Shown: positions 1-11,580, counted from the first letter of the stretch. The stretch is 64,000 nt of DNA from Hyalella azteca (GCF_000764305.2 NW_025935713.1:1-64000), one strand, 5' to 3'. Translations and numbers: made by a program. Notes: generated from the letters alone by a model not told the origin.

Positions 1-3000
1 ACCATTCAAGCTCTCATTCATGCAACTATGTTCACCATTCAAGCTCTCATTCATGCAACGATCAGAAAATCATAACCGTCGCCTGTCTCCTAAGCCAATA
101 ATTGGAAGACTACGCGCTCCAGAATGGTAGCGGGCCTAACTTAATTTTTTCTATTGCGCAGCGATTATTTGAGGATCTGAAGACTTAGCAGATCTTATCA
201 AATTGTGAAAAAATCATTATTAAGTCTTAACTGTATGAAAAATGCAGATACGAGCGGTTATTTTTGCTCAATTGTGTAGTAATACTCATCTGCACCGAAG
301 CTTTCATAACAATAATAAATATTATAAACAAGCGAATCGGCTCTAAACCAAAGTGTACTTTCTACCAGATTGAAAGAATTAAACAGAAAACAATGCGAAA
401 CGGACAATGATTGAACAATGGATCATTAGGGCTTGACACATTTTCGACATCTATGTCGCAAATCACCCATAATTTCGTTCACGACTAAATCAAATCGCTT
501 GGGAGTAGGACTCTTTCAGAACAATGATATTCAATTTCAGAACGTTCCAAACTTCCAATTAACTCTGTGAAAAACAACAAATTTAAATAATTGTTAAGTC
601 AAATTTCTTTTGTGACAAAAAGTTTTGAACAATTTGAATTAAACATGCTTTTCGTTTTACTGTTCAAAATAAAATAGGTAGACTTCTTGTTTTGATTCTA
701 CACATGTTTATTTTCATCTCAGGCACTCGGTGTTGTTTTGATCTAAAAAGCTCCTTCACCAAGAGAATCGACGAACTGATGGCGTAGCAATGATAGCGTG
801 AAATCGTCTTAGTAAAAAGAACAATGAGGTACACAGCAAAAACACACAGCTTAGCTACACCAAATTCTTCTGAAGCACAACCATACACGTCGAGAAGCCG
901 CGGCAAACTGAGGACGAAATCAGTCCCAGAGTCTGGCGCTAGTCGAGTGGCGGCAAAGCCTGGTGTAGGACTCCAATCTGGCGACCTACATTAGAGCTTC
1001 ATGTCATGTCTCTACATGTCGAGCTGTAGAATTGATAATAGAGACTAATCCTAATCAGGGCAGAAGACTGATATTGACTTCGCTATTTTTAACACGATTT
1101 TTTAATATATTGAGCTTTAGGGAGATGTTGAATTTAAATGAGAATAGTTAATTTACTTTGAAATAGCATCACAATTTCATTAAACCGAATTTAATTTTAC
1201 GATAAAATTATAACCCATTGATACACATGATTGACATATTTTATTTTCCATTATATAACTATTGCTTTGATGATATATTTTTGACGAAAATTCCTCAAGT
1301 TTCTCTAACTGTTAACTACCGTAGAAAATGGCGCTTAGTAAAATAGTGTAGCCGAATACTAAATTTCTTGTTCTCTGTTCTTTTCATGAATATTCCTTAA
1401 GGTTGACTGTTCGATGAAGGAAATTAACCAGCACAAAGCCGTCGAGGTCATCCTCGGCCCCAACGCGCCTGCACAATCAAGGAACTACTTTGAAGAAAAT
1501 AAAATAATATTATCCAGATGATCACGCGATGGGAAAGTTCAAGCCACGCGGCGGGCCTACTCCTGTAACTATTTATTTAGAAGTTTGTTGAGGTCGTTCC
1601 ATGTTTTAATTAATGACTCTGGTGATATGTTGCTGGAGGTATATCTTGTATAAACTCTAAGAAGCACTCCATAGTAAATATTTTGATGAATCTTCCTTTC
1701 ACATTTTTCGAGCCCAGTTGATTGAAGTGCACATTGTTAAACTTAAGGTAAAGTGTTGCAGTGTTGGGGTCTTTAGTGCCATGCTGACGACGGATGGACC
1801 CTGAGCGAGAACAGCAGTGAAGCATTTGTATTTCTCCGGGCGTTGGGAAACTTGTATGAAGACGCTATGGAAAATACAAAAGAAATAAAAATTATTAATC
1901 CTCATGCATTTGTCACACATATGTTCAAAACTAGTAGTATTAACAAGGGTTTTGCATCTCATCTGTGGATAGCTTCTGATGAGGACGCCAATCGCCGGCG
2001 CCTTCTTTGTCAAACCCTAAAAAATTGACGGAGTACTTCGGCGATTTTAGAATCGCTGTCACTTTATATTGACTACAATTGCTTTCAAAGCCAGCCTTAT
2101 ATTGATGCCAAACTCTTATCTATTTCATCAACATACACTTGGGAATATGAATAATTTTTTATAATAAATAATGCATTACCGGTATTAGAAATTAACGTGT
2201 TCAACTGAAACTGAAATGCAACGAACACGTGTTCAGTAAATTTATTAATTTTCAGTTGCCGCTTTATTAATATACCTCACTGAACCAGTGATGACAATTG
2301 ACGAGCCTCACTGAGCCAGTGATGACTTCACGAGCCTCACTGAGCCAGTGATGACTTGACGCAGGTCAAGTTAATTGATGTTTTTTATGTTCGTTGGTAA
2401 GTTATGCATCGTTTTGTTTGGCATGCGGATGCCACATGTGGATGATGTGGCATCCGAAGACTAGGCTTGTCGCAGGTACCTAGACCTAGAGAGTATCGCC
2501 CCTGAATGATTCTAGGAGCATCTTGCTGAAGAGATACTCCGCGAGAAGTGTTTTTCTGAGTCTTTGAGTACCCATTTTCATTTAAGATTCTTAAACCTTC
2601 TGCGTGATCCCTTCAGGATTGTAGTCTGAATTTAATATTTTGTGTTCACTTCACGACTAACAAAAAAATGTTTTACTGGTCAATTCTATGCATAACGAGC
2701 ATGAGATTTCTTGAATAACATGTTCTGGCAATAAAATATTGTTTAGAACCAAACAGTCATAGGAGCGTGTTCTGCTATTATGTCTTAGTAAAGAGCTGAA
2801 TCAGCGGTGACTTTCATGTGAAACTCTGTTAGAGAGCAGCAAGAAGTATTTTCTCAGTCGTGCAAGTGTCCCATTTGTAATCTTTGACCGGCAAATGCGA
2901 GTTCACATGTTCAGTTCAGTCACGGTCCGTTCCCTGTCAGGTGCATTCACATGTTCAGTTCAGTCACGGTCCGTCCTCACTTCAGTTCCTCTCGTATCTC

Positions 3001-4967
3001 ATGTCATGCCAGTCACGCAGAGCTGCCAACTGGTATATTTCCATACCAGATTTAGGAAATTTGGTATATTGAGATGGTGTCTGGTATATTTGCTAAATCT
3101 GGTATGTTGAACTGGCAATCTGGTATACTCGACAAAAGAATAGTTGACAACGCTGCAGTCACGTCTCGGTCAAAATATCTGTTGACTTGATCGTGGCTGT
3201 ACCGTGTACCGTGACAGGTGCCGTGCAGCGTGCACGGCTGGTGTGAATGCTTCTATAGAAATGCATTGAAGAATATTGGACTGGACCGTCTCTAATACTT
3301 GACCGGCAGTAGGGTATGAATGATGCTTCCATGGTTAAACTAATACAATTATTCATTCAACCATGGATGCCTCATTGTGTACACATTATTGCGCTGTGGC
3401 ACTCCGACGTCATCGGGCACAGAGTCTTCGCTGCGCACAAAAATTGCTTATAGATCGGCAGGTCCACAATTTTTTTTCCTAGAGAAACTTTTTCGTAAGT
3501 TTGAAAAATTCTTCTCATATGCGCAGCATCCGTCTTACGAACTATGCTTACTTGATTCAATCAAACAACATAGTAGGGTTGACCTAGCCAGGAATATTAT
3601 ACCGCAGCTCCTATAGTTAAAACACCTGCAATTCTAGCCGGCTTAAATAAATAATAGCTGAATAATTACCAATATATGTCGTGCTTTGATCGCTTGAGTT
3701 TGGTGGCAATTTTTAAAAGATTGAAGCAGTATTAAAATTGCTTTACATCACGATTATCGTAATCGTCGGAGGGAGATCCAGCCAATGCGCTTGACAAAAC
3801 TCCTTAGCTTTGTTATTTGAAGGCAAGAATTGCCCTGATTGCCATGTTTATTTGGCAAGCATGCTAAATAAACAGTCGTACAAGGTCTTCCACAGGCCAT
3901 TAATTTTTTATTCAAAAATTATTTATCAACATGGCATTGCAGATGCCTTTTAGATGCAGATGACTCGTTTGCTGCATTGAACTCCAGCATCTCTAATTGC
4001 GAGCTGCAATAATTACGTCTGCTATAAAACTGCTGAAACAGTGAAATAGACCCAATTTGGCAAAAATTAGGAGGGGTATAGTAGGAAATCTGCGCTCGTT
4101 GTGTGCTGGGATATGATGATGCGGGAAACAATTTCTTGAAAAGCAGATTTTTACATCATAATTACAAAATTCGCTGAAAATATTAATGGTTAATATTACA
4201 TACTATGTATATTTAATGTCCTAAAACTTAAAACCGTCATATATTTGTTCTGATATCACGTCTGAGGTCAAGAAATGGGGAAAGGAATTTCTGGCAGCGA
4301 TTGTAAATTTAGATGTTACATCGTTGTGTCATCAATACATCTGTCATAACATATACTCTGATTTACTCTATAAAAGGAATGGTATGCACGTATAGCCTTA
4401 GCCTAACGTCAGATTTTACTCATTTCAAGTTCTTACCAAGTACATATTTGCCTCTGCTTGTACTTAGATATTTAGCACCATTGACTTATTTATTTAGCTT
4501 TGTATCATTATCACGACGCAACCGTTGACGCTGTGTCGTGACAACATTCTGAAGACGTTTCCCTCTTTTTCAAAAGCGGTCATTATACTTTTGAGACAGT
4601 ATATAGGTACCTCTAGAAACGGCATGCATTTGGGAAGTGTCTTTCACACTAGCACCCGCCATACGGGCATCAACAATTTGGTTCTCTTTGTAAGTCAGAG
4701 AGGTTTTCCGTTTATAGGCTATAGATTAGGTTACAGACACAAAAAAATTACTTTAAATATGTCCTTCAATGTTGAGAGAAGGGCGAAGCGCAAAGAGAAG
4801 GGCGCTACGGGTGCGCGAGACGTGTAGGGCGTGGGGGCGCGTATACACCAGCAGGAAAAGCTTCCTACACGGCACACCGCAGTCCTCTAGCAACGCCACG
4901 GGCAGCCAGGATGTCGTCAGAGACAGGGATAGCCTCCCCATTAATTAATTTAACATTAATTAATTAA
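1..4967. other. Intergenic, no supported gene
   Basis: AT-rich DNA with only short uncharacteristic open frames. Small direct repeats are present: a 26-bp sequence twice in the first 60 bases, three copies of a roughly 29-bp unit at about 2276-2355 built on CACTGAGCCAGTG, and a 50-bp-scale duplication at 2894-2975. Repeated CTGGTATA words run through 3029-3130. A GC-richer stretch at 4769-4940 has an open frame without recognisable domains. Confidence 0.6.
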
Positions 4968-6310
4968 CTGGGCCACCCGGGCAGGGTGGCCCAGTTGTTA
5001 AAGTTCAGAGTACCAGGATTGGCGCAGAGAGGCGCGGGTTCGATCCCAGCTCTGTGCGCCAGTTTCTGGTCAGAATCGGCAAGGAGGCCGGGCGGTTAAG
5101 GGGATCGACCTGGCATTTTGAAAACTTCTACAGTTATTATCCGATTGTCATGAAACTTCACATACATACGTAAAATGTGAAAATAAAAACATTTTGCTCA
5201 TATGAATTTTTCGAAAAAATTGATAGAAAACGTGAAATTCATAGAAAACGGCTAAAAAGGGGTACTTCAGAGTACTTCAGAAAATCTATCTCCTCCCACA
5301 AATATCATCCTACAACATCGAGACACGTATCATTCGATTCGTAAAGACCATATCTATCGACTCTATCATTCCTTTTTTTCATTTTCCACCTAGTTTTTTT
5401 TATGACGTTTTTTCCCATTTTTACACATTTTTACATTTTTCACCCCTCCCCGCCCCCTTCTTCCCCATATAAAAAACGAACCAGACCGAAATTCAAAAAA
5501 AGGAATGATGAAGTCGATAGGCCTGGTCTTTACGAATCGAACGGTATATGTCTCATTGCTGTAGCTTGAAAACTCTAGGAGGAGATAGGTTTTCCGTGAC
5601 AATAAGTGTGAATGTTGAGGAGAGCGCGACAAAGTCCCGCGCGCCTCGAAATAGGCACTCAATGTAGCAAGGCTTCCGAACTGCTGGCTTCTGAAGCTTA
5701 GTCCACTCAAGGAAGCCAGCAGCAACTTGTAGCGCACCTCTCCGTACGAAGTTAGGAGGGTGACTGAAGCCAGTTGCCAGATACTGCTATTTATGTAGTC
5801 ATGGCGCCGTAATTTTAGCAGGGCTATAATGTTAAGGAACCCCACCCCCCGCCCCCCCTTAAAGGGCGGCCATGTGCGTCAATTTTGGCCTACATACATC
5901 GCAGTAGTATCATTTTAAAGCTCAGAATGTCAGCTTTAGGATGAAACTAAGCAAGTAACTGCAGCACAACTCAGGTAGAAACTATATTCAAAGATTTCAG
6001 CATTTATTTACTTTGTATCTAATTTCTTAAAGAACTCTCCCACCCGCCTCCGTTTAAAGAGCCGTCATGAACGTAAATATTCACGTAGAGAGATGGCAGT
6101 GGTACCATTTGAAAGAGCAGAATTCCAGCTTTAAGATGAGTAGAAAAACCGGAAAAGCCAAAATTGATCGATTTTAGCCAGGTCGATCCCCTTCACAGCA
6201 GAATTGGAGCAGTGAGTTGCGAGGTCGAGACCGCAAAATGCAGTGAATGTTCTGCGATGTTAAGAATCGGCGACAGGCCTACGGCCTAATAACGCTGAAA
6301 CCGCTATTAT
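4968..6310 (+). repeat. tRNA-derived SINE, split by a MITE
   Basis: The 5' part shows a Pol III A-box-like segment (GGTGGCCCAGTTGTTAAAG, 4985-5003) and a B-box (GGTTCGATCCC, near 5038-5048). It is preceded by a perfect 11-bp-arm hairpin at 4968-4994. The body continues beyond the inserted element at 6192 and ends in a tail with GAATCGGCGACAGGCCTA and a TTA/ATT run near 6305. The same tail word occurs at the 3' ends of the LINE copies at 56.4, 57.65 and 58.78 kb, which suggests mobilisation by that LINE. A degenerate relative lies at 59217-59400. Confidence 0.6.
5100..6191. mobile_element. TTAA-flanked non-autonomous DNA element (1.1 kb)
   Basis: The ends are inverted: GGGGATCGACCTGGC on the left and its complement on the right. 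TTAA precedes the left end and TTCA (one change) follows the right end. It sits inside the SINE, whose two halves rejoin across it. No transposase frame was seen; the 151-codon minus-strand frame inside is low-complexity and without homology that I recognise. TTAA targets point to piggyBac- or Kolobok-type mobilisation. It is related to the copies at 49370 and 17709. Confidence 0.72.
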
Positions 6311-6336
6311 TATTATTGTTAATTAAATTTTCCATA

Positions 6337-6772
6337 TGCACAAGCAAGCGCTTCTTAGTCACTAACTTAATTTCGTTATTACGCATAGTATTCATATATA
6401 TTGAGCGGACAAGAAATGGAGACGTTCATTTAAATCTTAACTTTAGGCATATGGAAAATCACACAATTCAATACGAACGAAATTGTTATCGAGTTTCAAC
6501 TTAGAGAAGATATTTACACAGGACTTCTTACTGAGCTTCCAGATGTTGGAAGCTCACGGCTGACTAACATCTGGAAGCTCACTAAAAAGTCCGGTGTAAA
6601 TATCTTCTCTAAGTTGAAACTCGATAACATTTTCGTTCTTCTTGAATTGTGCGGTTTTCATATGTTTCAAGTTAAGCTTGAAATGAATGTTTCCATTTAA
6701 TGTCAGCTTAATATATATGAATGTGCGTAATAACGAAATTCGGTTAGTGACCAAGAAGCGCTTGCTGGTGCA
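6337..6772. repeat. Long palindrome, two 216-bp arms
   Basis: The left arm (6337-6552) and right arm (6557-6772) are imperfect reverse complements over their whole length. Shared blocks include CAAGCGCTTCTT, AATTTCGTTATTACGCA and a long identical block around ATCGAGTTTCAACTTAG. The loop is only a few bases. Transcribed, it would form one long hairpin. It may be a foldback MITE or an inverted duplication. Confidence 0.8.
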
Positions 6773-8365
6773 GGTTGCAAGTGCAATAGCTGGTGATTGA
6801 CAGGCAGCATCGCGTGACTTGGTGCAAGGTGCCCAATGCAGACAAGCTGGGTCAACCTTTTCACGAAGGTGAGACGCGGTAATAGCTTGGATATATGCAA
6901 ATTGTGTGGGTATTACTAGTCATTTGAAGCACTTCCTTGCCGTTTGCGCCACATTAAAGCGGAATCCATACGAGCAGCAAACTTTAGCTCAGCAACTACG
7001 GGAACAACATTCGGGAGGGGGGGAGAAGGGTTTAATAACAGCTACTTAATACGCTAGCGCATTAATACGCTAGCGCAGGCCGGCGCATCAATGTGCGGCC
7101 AACGAGTGTACCTTACAAGTGGAAGTTTCTTTGGTGTACTCATAACTGGTATAGCGAACTTTTTTCAAAGCATGATCAGCCTTAAAGTTGATTCGCCATT
7201 TTTTAAAAGAGTTATTTCTTACCTGGGACTAATAAATAAATTTCTTCATTAATCATTCCAACCTAAGTGTCGTCGTGAGAAAACGATTGCTGTCGCATGG
7301 ATGATGTCACGGTGACGATGTTCAATGGTGGATGGACATAGTGCGTTAAATATCAATCTTCTACAAGTGGACAAATTCAGCCGCTGTGGACCGTGAAGCA
7401 AAATAATACAAACTTCAAAAGAGTTTATTCAAAATATAGAATTTAATAATCAGTTTGAAGTAATGTACTCTGAGTTTCGTATTCCGCAGATCGCGCAAGA
7501 CTCCGGCAGGCTGCAGAAGTTAGAGGCGCAAGATAGCGGTCACGCCAGACTCGGGCAAATATACCCTCACCAGCGTCTGCCTGCCGTCTGGCGGCTCTGC
7601 CGTATCACCTCAACCCAGTGAAAATTTACAGTCGCGGCAGCTTCTGATTTCGATTAACAGAAGCTGGGGCGAATCTAAATTTTGTTAGGTAAGTTTGTAG
7701 TGCATGTTGAGTAGTTCAAAAACTTCGTTGTTTTTTATATTAATTTCAGCATGATATTCCTTTTCGCCAAATTTTGTTTGAATGACGGAATAATTGCAAA
7801 AAAAATGCTAATTTCGAATCGTCTGATGTTATTGGTTGACGTCCTTGCGTACACCGTTTAATTAAAACAACAATAACACAATATTAAAATAAAAATAGCT
7901 TCATCCACGTTATTCGAAAGATTTTTAGCGCTTTTTTCCTTATTTTTGCAAACAGTAAATTCTATAAATTATTGAAAACTGTTATTTTATCCGATGGGTA
8001 TCGCTTAAGATACTTGAGCTGAAATTTGAAAATCACTGCTATATTTTCGTCCAAGACGGTGACTGCAGAACACGAAAAAGATAATTAGATCTCATTTTTA
8101 GATGCATATAGACAGAGGAGACTGCAATGCTGGGCCGAAAAGTTTTTTTTTCACAAATTTCAATTTTGTTTTTGGCTTGGCCAAAATTTCGCAATGACTA
8201 CTATAACACGAAATTTGACATGTGAAAATTATATTAAGAGGATGTCTGTCAAAAGTTCGCTACTTTAAAAGATGCATGCAGAAAGACACCACTATAAACA
8301 ATGTATGTAAAGCGAAGAAAGCTATAACCCGACGTTGGCTCTGAGATGAGAGCTCAAGTTTTCAT
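6773..8365. other. Intergenic, no supported gene
   Basis: Mostly AT-rich. A GC-rich island at 7490-7620 follows an acceptor-like ATTCCGCAG and stays open for about 43 codons (IAQDSGRLQKLEAQDSGHAR...) to a TGA. I do not recognise it and no donor partner is evident. Confidence 0.4.
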
Positions 8366-9035
8366 ATGAGCTCCTGCTCATATGAGAACTACCATATTCG
8401 CCAAGTGGAGGCTACATCCACACAAAATTTGCCCAGAGGCGGCTACTGCTACACCATCTACAGCCAGAGGACAGTCGCCACGTATCGCAGGAGGAGCGAT
8501 AACAACACCCGCAGGGAGCTGAGGTTCGGAGAGTTCGTGCCGTAGCTGCTGGACGCAAACGAGGAGCTCTATGATGCCCACTGGTAGCCTATCTTCATAC
8601 TCTGATCGCCCTGCCTCATCAAGTTAGTCAGTTTGTACTCAGCGCCAAAAATATAATAAATTTATGGAAATTGGTGTGAAGTTAAGGCCGCTATTTCCTG
8701 CCAGGATTCAAAATTATACTTCCATTTTTACGACAATTTTGGTTCATTTTACGATCAGTACCGTATATGACTATAAAAATTTATAACGAGCTGACTATGT
8801 GTCTTTCCAATACGAGATTCAAGCATAACACATTTATAACAAATCGGATAAAATAAATTAAATGCTTGACGATTGGTTAAAATCCTAGCACCATAAAACG
8901 TGTTAAGAAAGTAAAGTGTTTGCAAGTCTATCTGAGACGGATCTGTCGCAGGTACGATATCATCACGACCATGGAGATTGTGGCGCAGGACTCAGAATTT
9001 ATGCTTCGGCACCGCAGGCTGAAGCAACTCTGACA
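8366..9035 (+). pseudogene. Exon-like fragment with one in-frame TAG
   Basis: From ATG 8366 a frame runs 59 codons (MSSCSYENYHIRQVEA... RELRFGEFVP), meets TAG at 8543-8545, then continues in the same frame as LLDANEELYDAH. At 8584 a weak donor (CACTG|GTAGCC) could join an acceptor at about 8951 (GTCGCAG|GTACG), restoring Trp and continuing YDIITTMEIVAQDSEFMLRH and RRLKQL to TGA. The composition is protein-like, but I do not recognise the family. It may be a decayed gene, a stop created by sequencing error, or chance. Confidence 0.3.
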
Positions 9036-9062
9036 CCTCGCCAGACCCTAATACAGAAAGCT

Positions 9063-9225
9063 CCTGCCCTCAGGTGCCGTGTCTTACTACCAGCAGCTCC
9101 TGCCCTCAGGTGCCGTGTCTTACTACCAATGTTCGAGTACAACCCTGTTCTGTTGTTCGAGTACAACCCTGTTCTGTTGTTCGAGTACAACCCTGTTCTG
9201 TTGTTCGAGTACAACCCTGCGCTCT
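9063..9225 (+). repeat. Tandem repeats, 36-bp x2 and 24-bp x4
   Basis: Two adjacent copies of a unit containing GCTCCTGCCCTCAGGTGCCG are followed by about four copies of a 24-bp unit containing TTCGAGTACAACCCTG. One plus-strand frame stays open through all copies (8916-9422, repeating FEYNPVLL), because 24 is a multiple of three. The open frame is thus a by-product of the period rather than proof of coding. Confidence 0.75.
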
Positions 9226-9982
9226 ACTACGCCATCGTGGACGCCGCTGCTCTACGTGGGGCCTGCGAGACGGCGGAAGATATGAAGCAACTCAAGATAA
9301 CCAAGTGCAACATGCAGATAAGAATGAAACACCCAACGAGAATTGATATTCTATTTGGTAGGGAATTTTATACATTATTATTATATTACTGCATGCTAAT
9401 TTCCTTGTTGATCGCCAATTAAGAACAAATATTTTCATTACTGTTGTTTCAAAAAAGAATTAGTAAGCAAATAGGATGACACTAACTAGTAAGTATTACA
9501 AGCTAGTTAGTCATCCCAGCTTCTGTCTGGTAACCTAACAATGCGAGCCGACTAGCTTGACAAATACTTGATAAAAAAGAAGAGAAAAAAAAATTCCGTG
9601 TAAATTTTTGTGAAGTAATGAATGTCTTACAAATCTGAATTTTATCAAAGCATAACTTAGTTTTTATTTCAAATGATAATTTGAAATAATCTAATCAAAT
9701 GCTAATTTGAAATAATCGTTTTAAAATAGAATTGTAACTTTTCAGGATCTGATAAAAACTTCGTTGATTCAAAGCAATTACAATTTGAGAGGGGGAAATA
9801 ATTGAATTCAAAGTTAAACCCATCATTGGAATAAAATACAAACGATAGTTAATACCAGTATTAAGGAATATAATCCTTTCATCAAACATGGGCCACTCAT
9901 TTTGATACTTTAAATACATTGCCTCGACAGCCGTGACCAATGAAGGGTGGAAATAAATAATTTAAGTAGTTCAGTTCTTCTT

Positions 9983-10176
9983 AAGTCTTGAGATCCCAAG
10001 CACTGTCCCATCTCTTCCTGCCCTCCCGAGTGATGAGAGGGCGGTCGAGCTTGACATCAACCAACTCCTTGGGCTCCTCCAGCTGCTCAGGCTGCACTGC
10101 ATACTCAGGGCTGTATAACAGCTCGGCGTCCTCCTGCACAACACCGTCACCAGCGTCGTCAAATGTGACCCAACAT
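9983..10176 (-). pseudogene. Orphan coding-like 3' fragment next to Penelope element
   Basis: On the minus strand a frame reads WVTFDDAGDGVVQEDAELLY and on to an acidic segment, then KLDRPLITREGRKRWDSAWD before TAA at the low-coordinate end. Composition and absence of stops look like the last exon of a real protein, but I do not recognise the family. No clear AG acceptor precedes it; instead it abuts the repeat at 10190-10235 that also occurs at 10848-10890. It may be a host 3' exon disrupted by, or carried with, the retroelement. Confidence 0.35.
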
Positions 10177-10237
10177 ACACCATATGGAATTGAAAAGCGA
10201 AGAAAACACCAAGCAAAGTCACCATATCGATATTGAA

Positions 10238-10270
10238 AACGTTTCGGAGTCCAGCTCCATCATCAGTTCA
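10238..10270 (-). ncRNA. Hammerhead ribozyme-like motif, inverted copy
   Basis: Read on the minus strand: CTGATGA (10266-10260), stem GGAG/CTCC with loop CTGGA, then GAAAC (10245-10241). It is the opposite-strand counterpart of the motif at 10363-10396 and fits the inverted arrangement of the element. Confidence 0.55.
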
Positions 10271-10362
10271 AAAAACTAAAAATGAATAAAATCATATTAT
10301 ATCAAAATTCTAAGACAGACAGTCTTGTCTGTCTTAGATGAAGCTGGACTCCGATGGAGCTT

Positions 10363-10396
10363 AGAACTGATGATGGAGCCGGACTCCGAAACGTTT
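10363..10396 (+). ncRNA. Hammerhead ribozyme-like motif
   Basis: Core CTGATGA (10367-10373), a GGAG/CTCC stem with loop CCGGA, then GAAAC (10388-10392). This is the CUGANGA-stem II-GAAA order of hammerhead ribozymes, which are known in Penelope-like elements. One U sits unpaired between GA and the stem in every copy here, so the fit is not perfect and self-cleavage is unproven. Confidence 0.55.
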
Positions 10397-11229
10397 TCAA
10401 TATCGATATGTAGAGTTTCAACAATTTTTCAAGTTTTCTAAAAACTTCCTTTTCAATTACACTTAGGCGTCGAATAATGATTCTGGATAAAAAAGACACG
10501 ACAATATTAGACAGAGCAGTCTATATGCAAAAATTATCAGAGCTTTTGAGCGACCCTACCAAATTTTGTTCATGTAGTACTAACCAAACGCAAAAAGTTA
10601 AAGATGAGATTAACAACATTGCCAATAACCTGAAGCAAAATCACGCATCGTGGTACTGGAAAATCAAGCGGACTGGTGATTTCAACAACGGACATCTCTA
10701 CGGGTTGCCAAAAATTCATAAAAATGTAGAAGATCCACCATTACGTCNATTCGACGCCTAAGTGTAATTGAAAAGGAAGTTTTTAGAAAACTTGAAAAAT
10801 TGTTGAAACTCTATATAAAAATAAAGTCCGATTTATTATTTCTGAATATCGATATGGTGAATTTTCTTGGTGTTTTCTTTGATTTTAAATTCCTTGTGAA
10901 CTTGCGATATAAGCAGACTGATAATGTAAGTACTAACATATACCATTAAATACTGCACGCTACTGAGAGCAGAGAACAAGTTTCACGGTCACTAGGCTTG
11001 GCAAAATAAGCGATAATGGAAGAGTATTAATTATTATGAATTAATAATTAATATTATACTAAAAAAAATTATGAATTAATGGAACACAACAGTGTTATTG
11101 ACTTCCACTAATAACACAACGAGGTAGAGATAAGAAATGCTGAAGCAAATGAAAAGATAAGATAACCAGTTCAACTCAAAATTTGATACATCACCAGTTT
11201 TTGACAAGATATTCAAAATTCAGTACATC

Positions 11230-11580
11230 ACCGCTATCAGATACTAAAATTATATTAAAATATATTAAATTACACATTATTATCCAAAATTGTTATACTC
11301 CAATAAACATATAATTTTAATCACAAATTCCTGCAAGAAATACCACAATGAAACAATCAACACTTTCGGCTGTTACACAGAGAAATTGTTGTTGGTAATT
11401 TTGAGCCAGTACTACATCACTGTGATCAGATTATAAAATTATATTATAATACGGTATGTTAAATTACACATTATTATCCAAATTGTTGTGCTCTAATAAA
11501 CATATAATTTTAATCACAAATTCCTGCAAGAAATACCACAATGAAACAACCAACACTTTCGACTGTCACACAAAAATTTT
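11230..11580. repeat. Tandem duplication (~194 bp) downstream of mRpL30
   Basis: A unit with ATTACACATTATTATCC, AACATATAATTTTAATCACA and CTGCAAGAAATACCACAATG occurs at about 11236-11390 and again at 11430-11575, offset about 194 bp. Each unit carries an ATTAAA on the minus strand, giving the mRpL30 transcript two possible poly(A) signals. Confidence 0.75.

Larger units (their letters stand above)
10190..10900 (+). mobile_element. Penelope-like retroelement, rearranged and truncated
   Basis: A plus-strand frame at 10477-10761 encodes the N-terminal part of a Penelope-type reverse transcriptase, with ILDRAVYMQKLSELLSDPTK and the hallmark GHLYGLPKIHKN ... PLR. The frame is cut by an N at 10748, directly followed by an inverted copy of 10408-10474 at about 10752-10816. 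Outside these, 10190-10235 and 10848-10890 are also inverted copies of each other. This nested inverted layout is common in Penelope-like insertions, though an assembly join at the N is possible. Confidence 0.72.

Noticed and set aside
5390..5845. A 151-codon minus-strand gene
   Set aside because: It lies wholly within a TTAA MITE, over low-complexity C-rich DNA, with no domain and no splicing context.
8543..8545. Selenocysteine or programmed read-through at the TAG
   Set aside because: Selenocysteine uses TGA. The context after TAG is not a known strong read-through signal, and a decayed gene or read error is simpler.
8916..9422. A 168-residue repeat protein
   Set aside because: The frame stays open mainly because the tandem period is 24 bp. 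Flanking residues have no recognisable family. Kept only as a repeat.
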